Below, piece after piece: positions 54,929-64,000 of a DNA stretch of 64,000 nucleotides. The position numbers and the translations under genes were made by a program. Numbering within the stretch: position 1 is the first letter of the stretch; every line of letters begins with the position of its first letter. Origin of the DNA: Limnephilus marmoratus. Taxonomy: Eukaryota; Arthropoda; Insecta; Trichoptera; Limnephilidae. The stretch is taken from contig OU862917.1 in assembly GCA_917880885.1 (NCBI GenBank), forward strand, positions 28,818,104 to 28,882,103. Reading direction: 5' to 3'. The notes beneath the pieces were generated by a model that was given only the letters and a program-made list of their open reading frames with translations, searched no databases and was not told where the DNA came from.

Positions 54929-55716
54929 TGTTATGGGCAGAACGCATAACTGCTCTACAATATGTCCCCAGGCCAGCTCACGGTAGAGACAAAAGTACCC
55001 TCTATCTCAGAGGGCAGGTCGCACGAATGCGTCGGGATCTCTCTCTCTCTCTCCTTCTCTCCCCCACAATCGTCTGGGAATACTCACTGGGGAAAGGCTC
55101 CTGCCGAGGCAGATTAACAACAGGATGTAATTAATAGACTCATGTATTGTAAATTCAAACACAGTACAAGGGTTATTACAGCACAATTCAATTCAAGAGA
55201 TGCATGTTACACAAACCTAGCTATCGAGTTTATATCTCATGATCCCTGTCAACGAAACTTTCTGAGTGGTGGCTTTACGCGAGAGTTCAAACAGTCTATC
55301 GTTACGGACACATTAAAGAGGGTAAATCAGAGGACAGCTTACATGGTGATTGAAGAATCCTTCGGCTCTCGGGTTCAGCAGGGCTCATCCCGAGTCTAGG
55401 ACAGGTCCCGAAGTTCACAGGCATGGTAGAACACCAGCGCTAACACTCGTATGTACTTTAATTACATCGCAGATGTTACTGCGTTTAATTTGATCGGGCT
55501 AGTTAGCCGCGAACTGTATAGTTCGCGGAGGAGTGTCACGTGCGCCTGAGACGGCTTGTACTACTCGACTGGTGGCGGCGCGGCGGAGCGTGCCGGAATG
55601 CCGAGGGGAGAGGAGGTAGGTAACAGGAAACAGCGGGGAGCAACGAGTTGTTGCCCGCAGCGGTTTGTTGGGACTCGCGTTGGCGCTCCCTGTTGCTCTA
55701 AAAACGTACCATAACA
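54929..55716 (-). repeat. Gypsy 5' LTR (788 bp), promoter-bearing
   Basis: Same sequence as 44473-45260. The copy upstream of gag should hold the element promoter. No canonical TATA box is obvious. The GAGA tract (about 55038-55062 region) and CACGTG are possible factor sites, and the palindrome lies at 55507-55528. Confidence 0.95.
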
Positions 55717-55720
55717 ATAA

Positions 55721-56258
55721 TTGTAGATTTTTAAATATTGCCAGGTTATTCATAACCGAGGAATGTTTGTCTTTATTTTTAATGAAAAAATCATTAGCCC
55801 TGCAGTGGCCGCGTGGATTACATAATATGTAATCCACTCATGCAAAATTAAAGATTCCTCAAAAACGGGTGGCTCGAATAATTTAATCTTCGGTGTACTT
55901 TAAGTTGGATATGGACCGTTCAGCTCAGCGCTGGTGTTAGGAGCTTCGCAATGTTCATGGTCTACACCTGTAATCCGCGCGACCAGTTACGTAACACATT
56001 TTGCATACACGAAAAGTGAATGCAAAATGCAAAAAAATATTTTTTCTTGATCATTTTATAATTTTATGTTTGTCCTGCTCAGAAATCAGCATTTAAATTA
56101 CCATATGTTATTTTTAAAGTAGAACTTCTTTAGATGCGCTTGACTTGGAGAGTAAGCTGGTAAATGCGCGACGAGAGCGTTGCGAAAAGCGAGGCGAATG
56201 GTTGTTGAGAGAGAGGGAGATACAAGTTAGTGGAGATAGAAAGAGAGAGAGTTGTATT
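55721..56258. other. No recognisable gene
   Basis: AT-rich, with nothing supportable beyond short frames. Confidence 0.4.
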
Positions 56259-56431
56259 ACTGTAGGGGCAAGAGAGAGGGGTGCGAGCACACATATTCTT
56301 TCTCTCTTTCTCTCATAGCCAGTTACGTTTCATATATCTAAGACACAATGCAGGCCTATTGCCTGTGTCACACTGTAGGAGCAAGAGAGAGCAGTACGCG
56401 CGCGCATTTTCTTTCTCTCTTCCTATCATAT
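56259..56431. repeat. Duplicated GAGA/CTCTC module
   Basis: ACTGTAGGGGCAAGAGAGAG...TTCTTTCTCTC (from 56259) recurs 113 bp later (from 56372) as ACTGTAGGAGCAAGAGAGAG...TTCTTTCTCTC. Within each unit the GAGAGA and CTCTCT parts can pair. Confidence 0.65.
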
Positions 56432-56496
56432 AGATCGAGCTAAAGAAGTTTTACTTCAGTTGTGTGGTCTAAAGCACACTCGTTTTTATTATTTTA

Positions 56497-56875
56497 CTAG
56501 CTGGTTCCCGGCATGCGTTGCAATGCCATTTAATTAAGAAATAGTTTCTCCCTGTGTGTCCTTTCCCATTTGTCCTGTTCTCCTTCCACCTCCACTTTCT
56601 CTCCCACGTGTTCTCACTCCGCCTCCTCCACCTTCCCTCTCCCCACTCCACACTCCCCTTTCTCGGTGGATTCAGTTTTCAAACAGCTCGCGTGCCACAT
56701 ATTGCATTTTTTTAATTACAAATTTTATAATGCCAGAGCTTACCAGTAGTTTTATATAAACCTTGTCCTGATAATAACGAATACAACAAAAAAAGAATTA
56801 TCCAATTTGGTGCGGTCGTTCGGAAGTTATGCGCGTACATACATTTCGGAGATTCATTTTTATTTATATAGAAGA
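56497..56875 (-). mobile_element. Helitron-like element, copy D
   Basis: The minus strand begins TCTTCTATATAAATAAAAATG and ends CCGGGAACCAGCTAG (T after). A GGCAT...ATGCC hairpin precedes the end. The centre (56575-56660) is pyrimidine-rich on the plus strand, equivalent to the G-rich centre of copies A and B. It shares the GCGCATAACTTCCGAACGAC block with copy A. Confidence 0.65.
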
Positions 56876-57099
56876 TAGAAGATTATATTTGTTATGTTAA
56901 TAAAAGTGAAAGATATATTTTTTAGTTTTAAAAAAGGGGTCATTTATGTTTTGGTTAATTGTGAAAAACATGGAAGTTATGTTCAATGTGTGTTGGTTAA
57001 TCTAATAAACAATGCACAGAATATAAGATCAAAGCATAAATACACAATAATTCTCAATGATTTCACTTATTTTTTTTTAGTTTTATGTAATCTGTTTAG

Positions 57100-57430
57100 T
57101 TTTAATGTAATTTTTGGACAAAGAAACTATACATACTTTGCAACAAAACTCCATAACATCCTCCCCCAAGACATAAAACTAATAAAAAATCCAATTGAAT
57201 ACAAATCAAGAATAAAAATATGGCTTAAAGAGGTCAATGAGAAAACCCTAGCGAAGACGCTAAAAACGACATAGAAGACAAATGAACTATATTTAAATAA
57301 CTTTAGTCCGCCTCAGCACAGGACCCCCTAGTGAGGAGGACTAAGAAATACAATATTTTATACTTAATTTCACATTACATTTTGTATGTAAATTTTTTTC
57401 TATATAGTCTCTATAATAAAAAATAAATCC
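57100..57430 (+). mobile_element. LINE 3' end with hairpin in UTR
   Basis: The last codons of a LINE protein (about 57112-57274) are followed by a UTR whose segment 57303-57344 folds: AGTCC and CCTCA pair with TGAGG and GGACT across a one-base mismatch. An A-rich end (ATAATAAAAAATAAA) closes it near 57427. Confidence 0.6.
57112..57274 (+). pseudogene. LINE reverse transcriptase extreme C-terminus
   Basis: GQRNYTYFATKLHNILPQDI followed by NPIEYKSRIKIWLKEV and a stop is the typical final segment (FGTKLYNxLPxxIKxxxxxxxFKxxLKxWL) of Jockey/CR1-like LINE proteins. The 126-codon frame extends upstream to 56894, but that part has no similarity. Confidence 0.55.
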
Positions 57431-58220
57431 ACTCGACCACTGGCGTTACTTTAAGGAGCGCGACCACTGTAGGGTTAATATATTATTCTGTAATTGTATA
57501 ACTTTTTTTCATAACATTCTTGTGTGCGTAACTGTACGAAGTTCCAAGGATTCCAACGTGCCCAAAGTTTTGACATTCAGTTACGTAAAAACCTCGCGTA
57601 TCACCAACATAAGTGACATTTTAATTAAAATAACAAGCATTTCACAGCAGACCTACATAGTTCACCATCAAAAAGAAAATATACGAGGCTTTCTTAAAAC
57701 GTGGGGATGGCCTGTATTACTACCACGTGAAGATGAGCGTTTAATTAAATCAACAAACTATTCCTAAGAATAGCTTCAAATTCGACCTAACAACCCTTTG
57801 TAAGTCCCAACACGTACGGTGTCTAATACCGTAATAATGTGTGTTCCTTGATAAGATAAATGGTTGTAAGGGATGAGAAATAAAATTAATATCCAAATAT
57901 TTGCCCGAATTAATTCATTATCCCCGGGTGGTGATGTGTGGGTGTGTTTGTTCGGAGTGTAATGTATGGAGGTCGTTGACCAAATAAATTATGCAACGGT
58001 AAACCTTAAATAATGTGACACCGACATCTCGTCCGTGTTGTTAGTTAAACAGACCTTAAGGGTCTTTATTTAAAATATTCTACCCTTATTAAGGGGATTA
58101 TGTTACAATATTGATAATGAAATAGAAGATTATTAATTTATTAATCATTAATAATCTTTTTTCATAAAGGGTGCTTGACAAAGTCAAGCACTGTCTTTCT
58201 ATGTTTTTTTTAGGGAAATC
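57431..58220. other. No recognisable gene
   Basis: AT-rich. An 81-codon frame (57522-57767) is unrecognised. Confidence 0.45.
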
Positions 58221-58224
58221 TCAC

Positions 58225-58650
58225 TGTAAAACCATCCTTAAATTGGGGTATGTTGTGTGGTTAAAGGAGTTGAGCAGGGAAAGGAAATAGGGTAGAGGAA
58301 TGTGAAGAACTACCTGCGTGTTCAGATCTGGTCACCCACCACGGAAAGCCGGTACAAGCAAGGTTTCGATATTGAATGGTAGTCAAATGGAGGGCAATAC
58401 TCAACTAAATGCTCTCTAGTATCGCCCCGGTGTAAGATCACTATTCAGAATTGAAACGTAGCTTGAAAAGGCTTTAGCCGTTTTCGGTGACCAAATCTGA
58501 ACAACCAAGTATTTTCCCACTTCCTCTTTCCCATCTCCTTCCCCTCCCCACTACCTTCAGCCTCACAACGTACTATAATTGGGGATGCCATAATCTCACT
58601 GGCTCCAGACGGGAGCAGCTGGAACACTTGTGAGGTATTCATAAAAAAAT
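58225..58650. repeat. S2 foldback: minus and plus copies head to head
   Basis: 58225-58345 is the inverse complement of 58489-58590 with moderate divergence (shared GGTGACCARATCTGAACA and AATTGGGG). The plus copy ends GGAGCAGCTGGAACACTTGTG and an A-rich run. Confidence 0.55.
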
Positions 58651-58675
58651 AAAAATATGCTAGAAGTTTTTTCGT

Positions 58676-58785
58676 TATTTGTTTTTGGGGTGTTATGCCG
58701 TGTTGCGCTACCTCCTTCTTTAGCCAACGTTTCGGACAGCGTTGCAGTTTCCATCATCAAGGCAGATCCGGCAGATCCGGTAGGT
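58676..58785 (-). mobile_element. Penelope-type terminal repeat, single copy
   Basis: Almost identical to the units at 5.3 and 43.5 kb (TTTTTGGGGTGTTATGCCGT, TAGCCAACGTTTCGGACAGC). The motif on the minus strand (58760-58729) has TTGATGATGG instead of CTGATGATGG. AGATCCGG is tandemly doubled at its end. Confidence 0.55.
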
Positions 58786-59880
58786 GTGTGACGTAACTAA
58801 ATGCTAGAAGTATTATATCCAACCACTCTTGCGAAATTATTTTTTTATCTAAAATATTTTGAAGTTAATCGACTGATCCTTGGAAGAAGTCTGCTATATT
58901 GTGTAAATAGAAGAAAGACTATGAACGGGTTGATATTTATGGGACAAACTGTGAAAAATGCGTAGTTCTATACAAGGTACGTGTAATTTGCATAAAAATT
59001 GCAATATCATGTTCTCATAACAAGGGACATCTACTGTCACAGCAGCGAAAATTTTTTATTAAAACTTTCCTTTCACATTTCTGGTAATTTTCCGGGAGCG
59101 TGTGGGAACAAAAATTCCATTGTTCAGAGTTACACAGCTAATCTACAAAGTTAATGCTTCTCGGATGAATGAACGTACTGTTGATCGACCTTGCCCCTGG
59201 TTTCAACATTTTCCACCCGAACGATGCAAAATATAAAACTCTGGTGACGTATTATATAGATTACGATAATATAATATGTTTTCGATACTTTTTTTGCGAG
59301 TAAAATAATAAATAAAAATTAACCCGCAAAAAACTAAGTTTTTTAACCATAGTCTTCTATTTTTAATTTTAGTTGGGACCTAGTTGCGTCTTCGCCTCGG
59401 CCGGATAGTAGCCAAATCCAATAATTTATTTTTAAATTTGACTAAGGGCTTAAGTGTCCTTCCCAGGGACTCTATGAAACTGCTGTGAACTTTTAAAATA
59501 TCTTTTAAAACAAAAAAGGGTTTTAATCCTATGTCAACCAGGGTCCGGAGTCAATACCGCTAATGCCTAATCCAAATCATCATTAGATTGTTCGGACATT
59601 TATTTCTGTTCATTAATTGCTGTAATTTTTTCAAAAATAATGTCATCTAATTTTAGAAAAATGCGTGTGCGTGTGTGCGCGCGTGTGCGTGCATGAGTGC
59701 CACTAAAAGTAAGATAATGAATTGTTATCGGCAACGAGTCCAATTGATTTTCTGCGAAAAAACCGGGTCTAAGTGTAATATTAATAATCTATCTTTCAAA
59801 AGCTTTCAAAAATATTATTAAAACTACTCAATACTAAAAATTTGAAAAGTTCATTTCCTTCCCATTTAATTATATGTTTT
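58786..59880. other. No recognisable gene; GT/GC-alternating tract
   Basis: An alternating purine-pyrimidine tract, GTGTGCGTGTGTGCGCGCGT-like, lies at 59661-59697, a sequence type prone to Z-DNA. Nothing else is supported. Confidence 0.4.
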
Positions 59881-59884
59881 TTTA

Positions 59885-60325
59885 CATTAGCTCCACACAA
59901 GAGGCCTTGACGAAAAAAAATCCCTCAGGGCCTATGTCATCTTTGCGGAGGCTGTGTCCCTCCTTTTTAGGGAAAGGAGGGAAAAGAAATTCTGAGAAAG
60001 AAAAGTTATGAGGGGTGGGTAAGAATCTGGATGAATCCATCACTGCGGTGCAAGGCGATGCGACGCGCGATGGGTCGAAAGAGCCTGGCCGGAGAGATTT
60101 GGGTATTAGGACTCCCTCAACCAATCTCTCCCGATGTGGTCTGCCACGCAGTAGGTGGGTAAACGCATTGGCCACCAAGACGTAGACACACGTCCCCCCA
60201 TGAACCCAGGAACTCCTTCTAAGTCACCAAACCACATGGGGTGACTTATGCCAGGGGTGTTGGTTATCCCATAAACGGTTCCAGAGGCAATGGTACTCTA
60301 CCCGCCTCCCATGTTGAAATTTTAG
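59885..60325 (-). mobile_element. S1 short interspersed element copy (h), near full length
   Basis: Read on the minus strand it runs from GGGAGGCGGGTAGAGTACCA via ATAACCAACACCCCTGGCAT to GGCCTCTTGTGTGGAGCTAA, followed by an A-run. The 98-codon frame within is a shadow. Confidence 0.65.
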
Positions 60326-62050
60326 TTTAAGTAATCGTTTATAAATTTTTATATTGGTAATACTGTATAAAATTTGTACTATTATCTATGAGCACTTGTC
60401 TTATCGATTTTCTTTGTATCACAATCTTAATTCAATTTATAAAAATACAGTTTATTTTTAAAAACTTTTTAATATCTGTCACTCTTACTTGCAAAATATT
60501 GTCGACAAAAGTGGTCAATTAAATACTGTTGCATTATTGTTATCGTGATTTAATTTATTATACAACTGCAAGGTTGTTTTGCTTTTAGTTGGATTTTAGC
60601 GAAATTGGCCCAGTTACGAAATTCTGAGAGTTGTGTAATGGAGTTCATCATTGAATCTGAACACTTTCTGAAATCGCCCACTTCACCCGTTGCCTTAAAT
60701 ATTATTCAAGCCGAGTAATATGTTCTTGTTTCGGCTAATGGGTTGTACTAAAGCGATACGCTCCTCCATCCTAAACCAACATGGACCGTAATCTTCCTAG
60801 CTACTTACGACTTAAACACACTTACTGTGTACAAATATTCTACAAATCTCAGTCTCGTGAGGAATCCGATGAGAGTAGGTAATATATTCTGGCATACATT
60901 ACGTCTCGCCCATTATGAGTACCGGGAGAGCGCATTGACAAAACGTCGCGTCGTCCTAGAACCCTCGGCATCATTCATTTAATAATATAAGTAAATTATA
61001 TTATTATCTTTATTGCATGGATTCCATTGTTTTTGCTATGTTTATTAGTCTAATCGTAGAGCCTTCCCACTGCGTGGGCGACGACATCTATTGTTAGGTA
61101 AGTTTCATAGAATTCCACATTATCAAAGAGGAAGTATGGACCGTTCCCTGTTTACTAGTTCCCCAGTATGACAATTTGCCATCTTCTGACTTCACATTTT
61201 CCCTATCCCATGTATCTTTTTCCATAATAAACAGTTTGTGTCCTTTAGTTGTAATAGTATCATTTTTACTTTGTTAAATGTGTAGCAAAGTTTATTAAAA
61301 GGTATCATGAATAAAATAACACCTCTATAAATGAAATGAAAAGAAGGTTATTTTAAATAATATAGAGTTTTCATTTCAAAGAAGGTAAACAGTTTTCGAA
61401 GTTAAGTTACATAGGATTCAATTAATGACTATATTATTTAAACAAATCGTCAGAGTGCGAATGAAACTCTAAGAAGCCTTCATTGATTAATTTATTTTTA
61501 AATGTCCTATACCACTAAACGATATTATTGATTAGGTTACTTAAATGTCGAGCGGCATGTCATTTAAACTTTTTTACAAAGTATTTAATTAAGTTATTTC
61601 ATAAACCAATATAAAAGAATTTAATATAATGATGATTTAAATTTTGCATGTTTCCGATAGTCCATCATTGTTCTCTTCTTGTCTTGATGAGATGCACATC
61701 AGTGTCCTAGCCCTACTACTTTCCGACTCAAGCATAGAAACTTTTCAAACGGCCAGCTGTTATACTTTGCGCGACTGATCGATGTATCTAATGGGATCAC
61801 GAACAGGTATCCGGATATACATAGTTTGTGAGGACTTAACTTTTGTCATATTTCTGTTTCTAAAATTATCGGATGTTACCTTTTTAGTGTTTATGCAATA
61901 ATTTATTTTTCAAATGTATTTAATATAAAATGAAGCAGGCCAGAAAAGGTGATTGGCGACCCGCCTTCGTCTTATTACACACTTTGTTCTTCTTTCACAA
62001 TTTGAAACCTTCTCATAAACACTATTAGCTTTTTGATCTGTTGGCATGAT
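60326..62050. other. No recognisable gene
   Basis: AT-rich, with nothing supportable. Confidence 0.5.
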
Positions 62051-62322
62051 CTAACTAACTAACTAACTAACTAACCATCACGCCGTTTCCCGCAGGGGTA
62101 GGCAGAGAGGACGGACCGCCAAACATACCGGTCTTGGCACACATTCCTTGCCTCGTTTACATTCATACAACGTCTCATACATTCTCTTCTATTATTCTGA
62201 CTCTTGACATGGCCCGACTCAAGTATCTGATTCACTTGGTCGTGCCATGTCTTTCTTGGGCGTCCTCGACTTCTTCTACCATTCACGGCATGATCTAACT
62301 TAAGCTGATTTACTTGATGCAT
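62051..62322 (-). pseudogene. LINE C-terminal fragment with (GTTA)n tail
   Basis: The minus-strand frame reads NGRRSRGRPRKTWHDQVNQI, then SQNNRRECMRRCMNVNEARN and RYVWRSVLSAYP, the arginine-rich C-terminal tail of an RTE-like reverse transcriptase. It ends in five TAAC units on the plus strand (62052-62072), a microsatellite 3' tail of the sort used by several LINE clades. It is 5' truncated, with no catalytic domain. A relic of a related copy lies at 17.7-17.9 kb. Confidence 0.65.
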
Positions 62323-62329
62323 TCCCTAC

Positions 62330-62888
62330 TGTTTTTACATTTTGAGTGCAAATTTGCATTAATAGTCCTTCTCAATCTAATAACCCTCGACATTTACTGC
62401 CCTTAGATCTCCACAGTTGTTATTTTCTGGTGCATAATTAAACCCCACATAATAAATTAATTTTTGTCTTTGATCGAGTTCGTCCATTCGTTTTTCTTTT
62501 GCAAATTATCTTTCAACACAGAGCGTGCACACTTTGCTTAAACATACTTAAATGGGAAAGTAACTTGCAAAATAACAAAACTTTTCCCAAAAATAACGCG
62601 AAATTCTTTAAAAAAAACGCGAATATCGCCAAAAATCACCCACTTTTCATTAGAAATTATGTACTCGAAATTTTCAGATCCTGTAACAATCCATATTGTC
62701 TCCGGTAACTACCACAGAATATTTTAATGAATATTTAAATAAAAACGGTTTTATCCATTACCTTTGTACTTTCTCCACTCTTCCTTCCAACCAATTTGGG
62801 TCGCTTGGGTTTGAGACGAGGGGAATGAATTTAATTATAGAGATCTCGTTAAATGCTTGGATTTTAATGAGGTTTGGCCAAGTCAGTA
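62330..62888. other. No recognisable gene
   Basis: Nothing supportable; short frames only. Confidence 0.4.
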
Positions 62889-62890
62889 CA

Positions 62891-64000
62891 TTTTTTTTTT
62901 TTTTTTTTTTTTTATTTAATATAGTTATATAATTGTACAGTGGAGTTATGGAAATTACATAGCGGTACAGAAATTATTTAAACATTGCAATCTCACCAAA
63001 GAAGAAGCTAGTTCTTGTGCTTGATGAGCGAGTTACACTAACTATAACTGAAATAGAACAACATTATGTAATAAGTAAGTATATAATAGGATAAATTGAG
63101 ACTTCTGGATCATCTAAATGTGTAGGTTTACATACATAGGATACGGTTACATACGGTTATTGTGCACTTAGGAGAAATTCGAAAAATCTAAATAAAATAG
63201 AGATGAATATGTATTAAAAATAAATAGAAAGAAAGAGAAAAACAGGTAATTATTTAGTTAATTATTCCTGATGAAGTGTAGCTTCAGTTTGAGTTTCAGT
63301 TTATTGATTTCTTTGGTTTTTTTTATTTCAATGGGAAGGTTGTTGAAAAACTTTATTCCTAAATAGACATAATTGTTTTGCATTAGTTTGGTATTAAATT
63401 TTGGTGTTTTGATGTTGTCTTCATATCTTTTTGATTGGTGAGTTTCAAATTTCTTGATGATATTATCTTTGTAAATTTGGATAATTGCATTTTTCTTGAA
63501 GATATTCTCAACTCGAGGCACCGTGAAATCTGCGAAAAGCGTTTCTGTTGGATAAGTGGAGGGTTTCTTTAGGATTACTTTAATGATTAGTTTCTGGATC
63601 ACTTTGACAGGGGTTAGAATATTGTTGTATGACCCCCCCCATCCAATTATTCCATTTTGAATTAAAGACTGGATTAGTGCATAGTATACTCTTTTTAGAT
63701 TGTTGAGTTTTAAAATATTTCTTAATCTTATGAATATATATATACACTTTCTGATACGCTTAACCAATTCACAGATATGGCTCTTCCACTTCATATGTTG
63801 TTCTATTATCACTCCGAGATATTTAATTTCTGGTACTGATTTCAATGTTGAACAGCCTTGGATACATGTGATTTTATTACATTTGTAATTGTGGATAATT
63901 ATTTTAGTGTCGGGGAGTGTTTTTAGTTTGTTGATTGAGAAGTGTATGCAGTATGTTTTGTTAGTATTCAATGAGAGAAGATTTGTGTCAAACCAATGTT
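62891..64000 (-). mobile_element. LINE 3' half with poly(A) tail, runs off window
   Basis: A 23-base T run (62891-62913) is the poly(A) tail of a minus-strand element. Its 3' UTR covers 62914-63257 and its coding region continues beyond 64000. Confidence 0.75.
63258..63999 (-). CDS. LINE reverse transcriptase C-terminal part (partial, open frame)
   Basis: The minus-strand frame is open from the window edge to a stop at 63260-63258, so its start lies outside. It encodes HWFDTNLLSLNTNKTYC (the block after the palm), SVPEIKYLGVIIEQHMKWKS, YALIQSLIQNGIIGWGG and, near the end, YLGIKFFNNLPIEIK. This is the thumb and C-terminus of a Jockey/CR1-superfamily protein related to the element at 29.5 kb. 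There are no stops over 240 codons, so this copy may be young and even complete, but the endonuclease and YADD regions lie outside the window. Confidence 0.75.
   Translation of the reverse strand, partial: HWFDTNLLSLNTNKTYCIHFSINKLKTLPDTKIIIHNYKCNKITCIQGCSTLKSVPEIKYLGVIIEQHMKWKSHICELVKRIRKCIYIFIRLRNILKLNNLKRVYYALIQSLIQNGIIGWGGSYNNILTPVKVIQKLIIKVILKKPSTYPTETLFADFTVPRVENIFKKNAIIQIYKDNIIKKFETHQSKRYEDNIKTPKFNTKLMQNNYVYLGIKFFNNLPIEIKKTKEINKLKLKLKLHFIRNN

Larger units (their letters stand above)
44473..55716 (-). mobile_element. Complete Ty3/Gypsy LTR retrotransposon (11,244 bp)
   Basis: Two 788-bp LTRs begin TGTTATGG and end CCATAACA (8-bp perfect terminal inverted repeats) and are identical wherever I compared them. 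The element is bracketed by ATAA at 44469-44472 and 55717-55720. Transcription is right to left: 5' LTR (54929-55716), 1.16-kb leader, gag, pol in the -1 frame, a 4.1-kb tail without long frames, polypurine tract, 3' LTR. The domain order protease-RT-RNase H-integrase defines Ty3/Gypsy. No envelope frame is present. Identical LTRs, intact genes and a clean target duplication indicate a very recent insertion, possibly an active copy. Confidence 0.95.

Overview
The window is AT-rich eukaryotic DNA made almost entirely of transposable-element sequence. The mix points to an insect (or close arthropod): Helitron-like elements with TC...CTAG ends, Jockey/CR1- and RTE-like non-LTR retrotransposons, Penelope-like fragments, a hAT-like MITE, one Ty3/Gypsy element, and a short TTAGG telomere-type run. 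The order or species cannot be named from this sequence, and no confidently recognisable multi-exon host gene is present.

Left part (1-30 kb): decayed 3' ends of non-LTR retrotransposons, five short Helitron-like copies across the window (the first at 1.1 kb), a Penelope-type GIY-YIG endonuclease remnant (7.26-7.51 kb), a truncated LINE flanked by an unusually long 62-bp target duplication (9.81-10.80 kb), and several copies of two short interspersed repeat families named here S1 and S2. The only places hinting at host function are a 61-codon single-membrane-span reading frame (11.0 kb), a CpG-rich block with a strong-context ATG and a splice-donor match (19.0-19.24 kb), and a GC-rich patch with an X-box-like site (24.36 kb). 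Middle part (29.5-44 kb): a LINE 3' half with an unbroken 258-codon frame, a 119-bp-arm near-perfect palindrome (30.94-31.20 kb), two RTE-like fragments, a hairpin carrying a Penelope-type motif, and a hAT-like MITE full of TTTCGG hexamers.

The dominant feature is a complete, apparently very young Ty3/Gypsy retrotransposon on the minus strand (44,473-55,716; 11,244 bp). It has two 788-bp LTRs that look identical, a 4-bp ATAA target duplication, a polypurine tract, an intact gag with a CCHC knuckle, and an intact pol (protease, reverse transcriptase, RNase H, integrase with a DD35E triad). Pol lies in the -1 frame relative to gag, and a textbook A_AAA_AAC slippery heptamer sits directly on the gag stop codon. 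Between pol and the 3' LTR is a 4.1-kb region without a long reading frame but with several separate tandem-repeat families.

Right part (55.7-64 kb): GAGA-rich modules, a Helitron, further LINE tails, S1 and S2 copies, and a LINE 3' half on the minus strand that runs off the window edge with an open frame.
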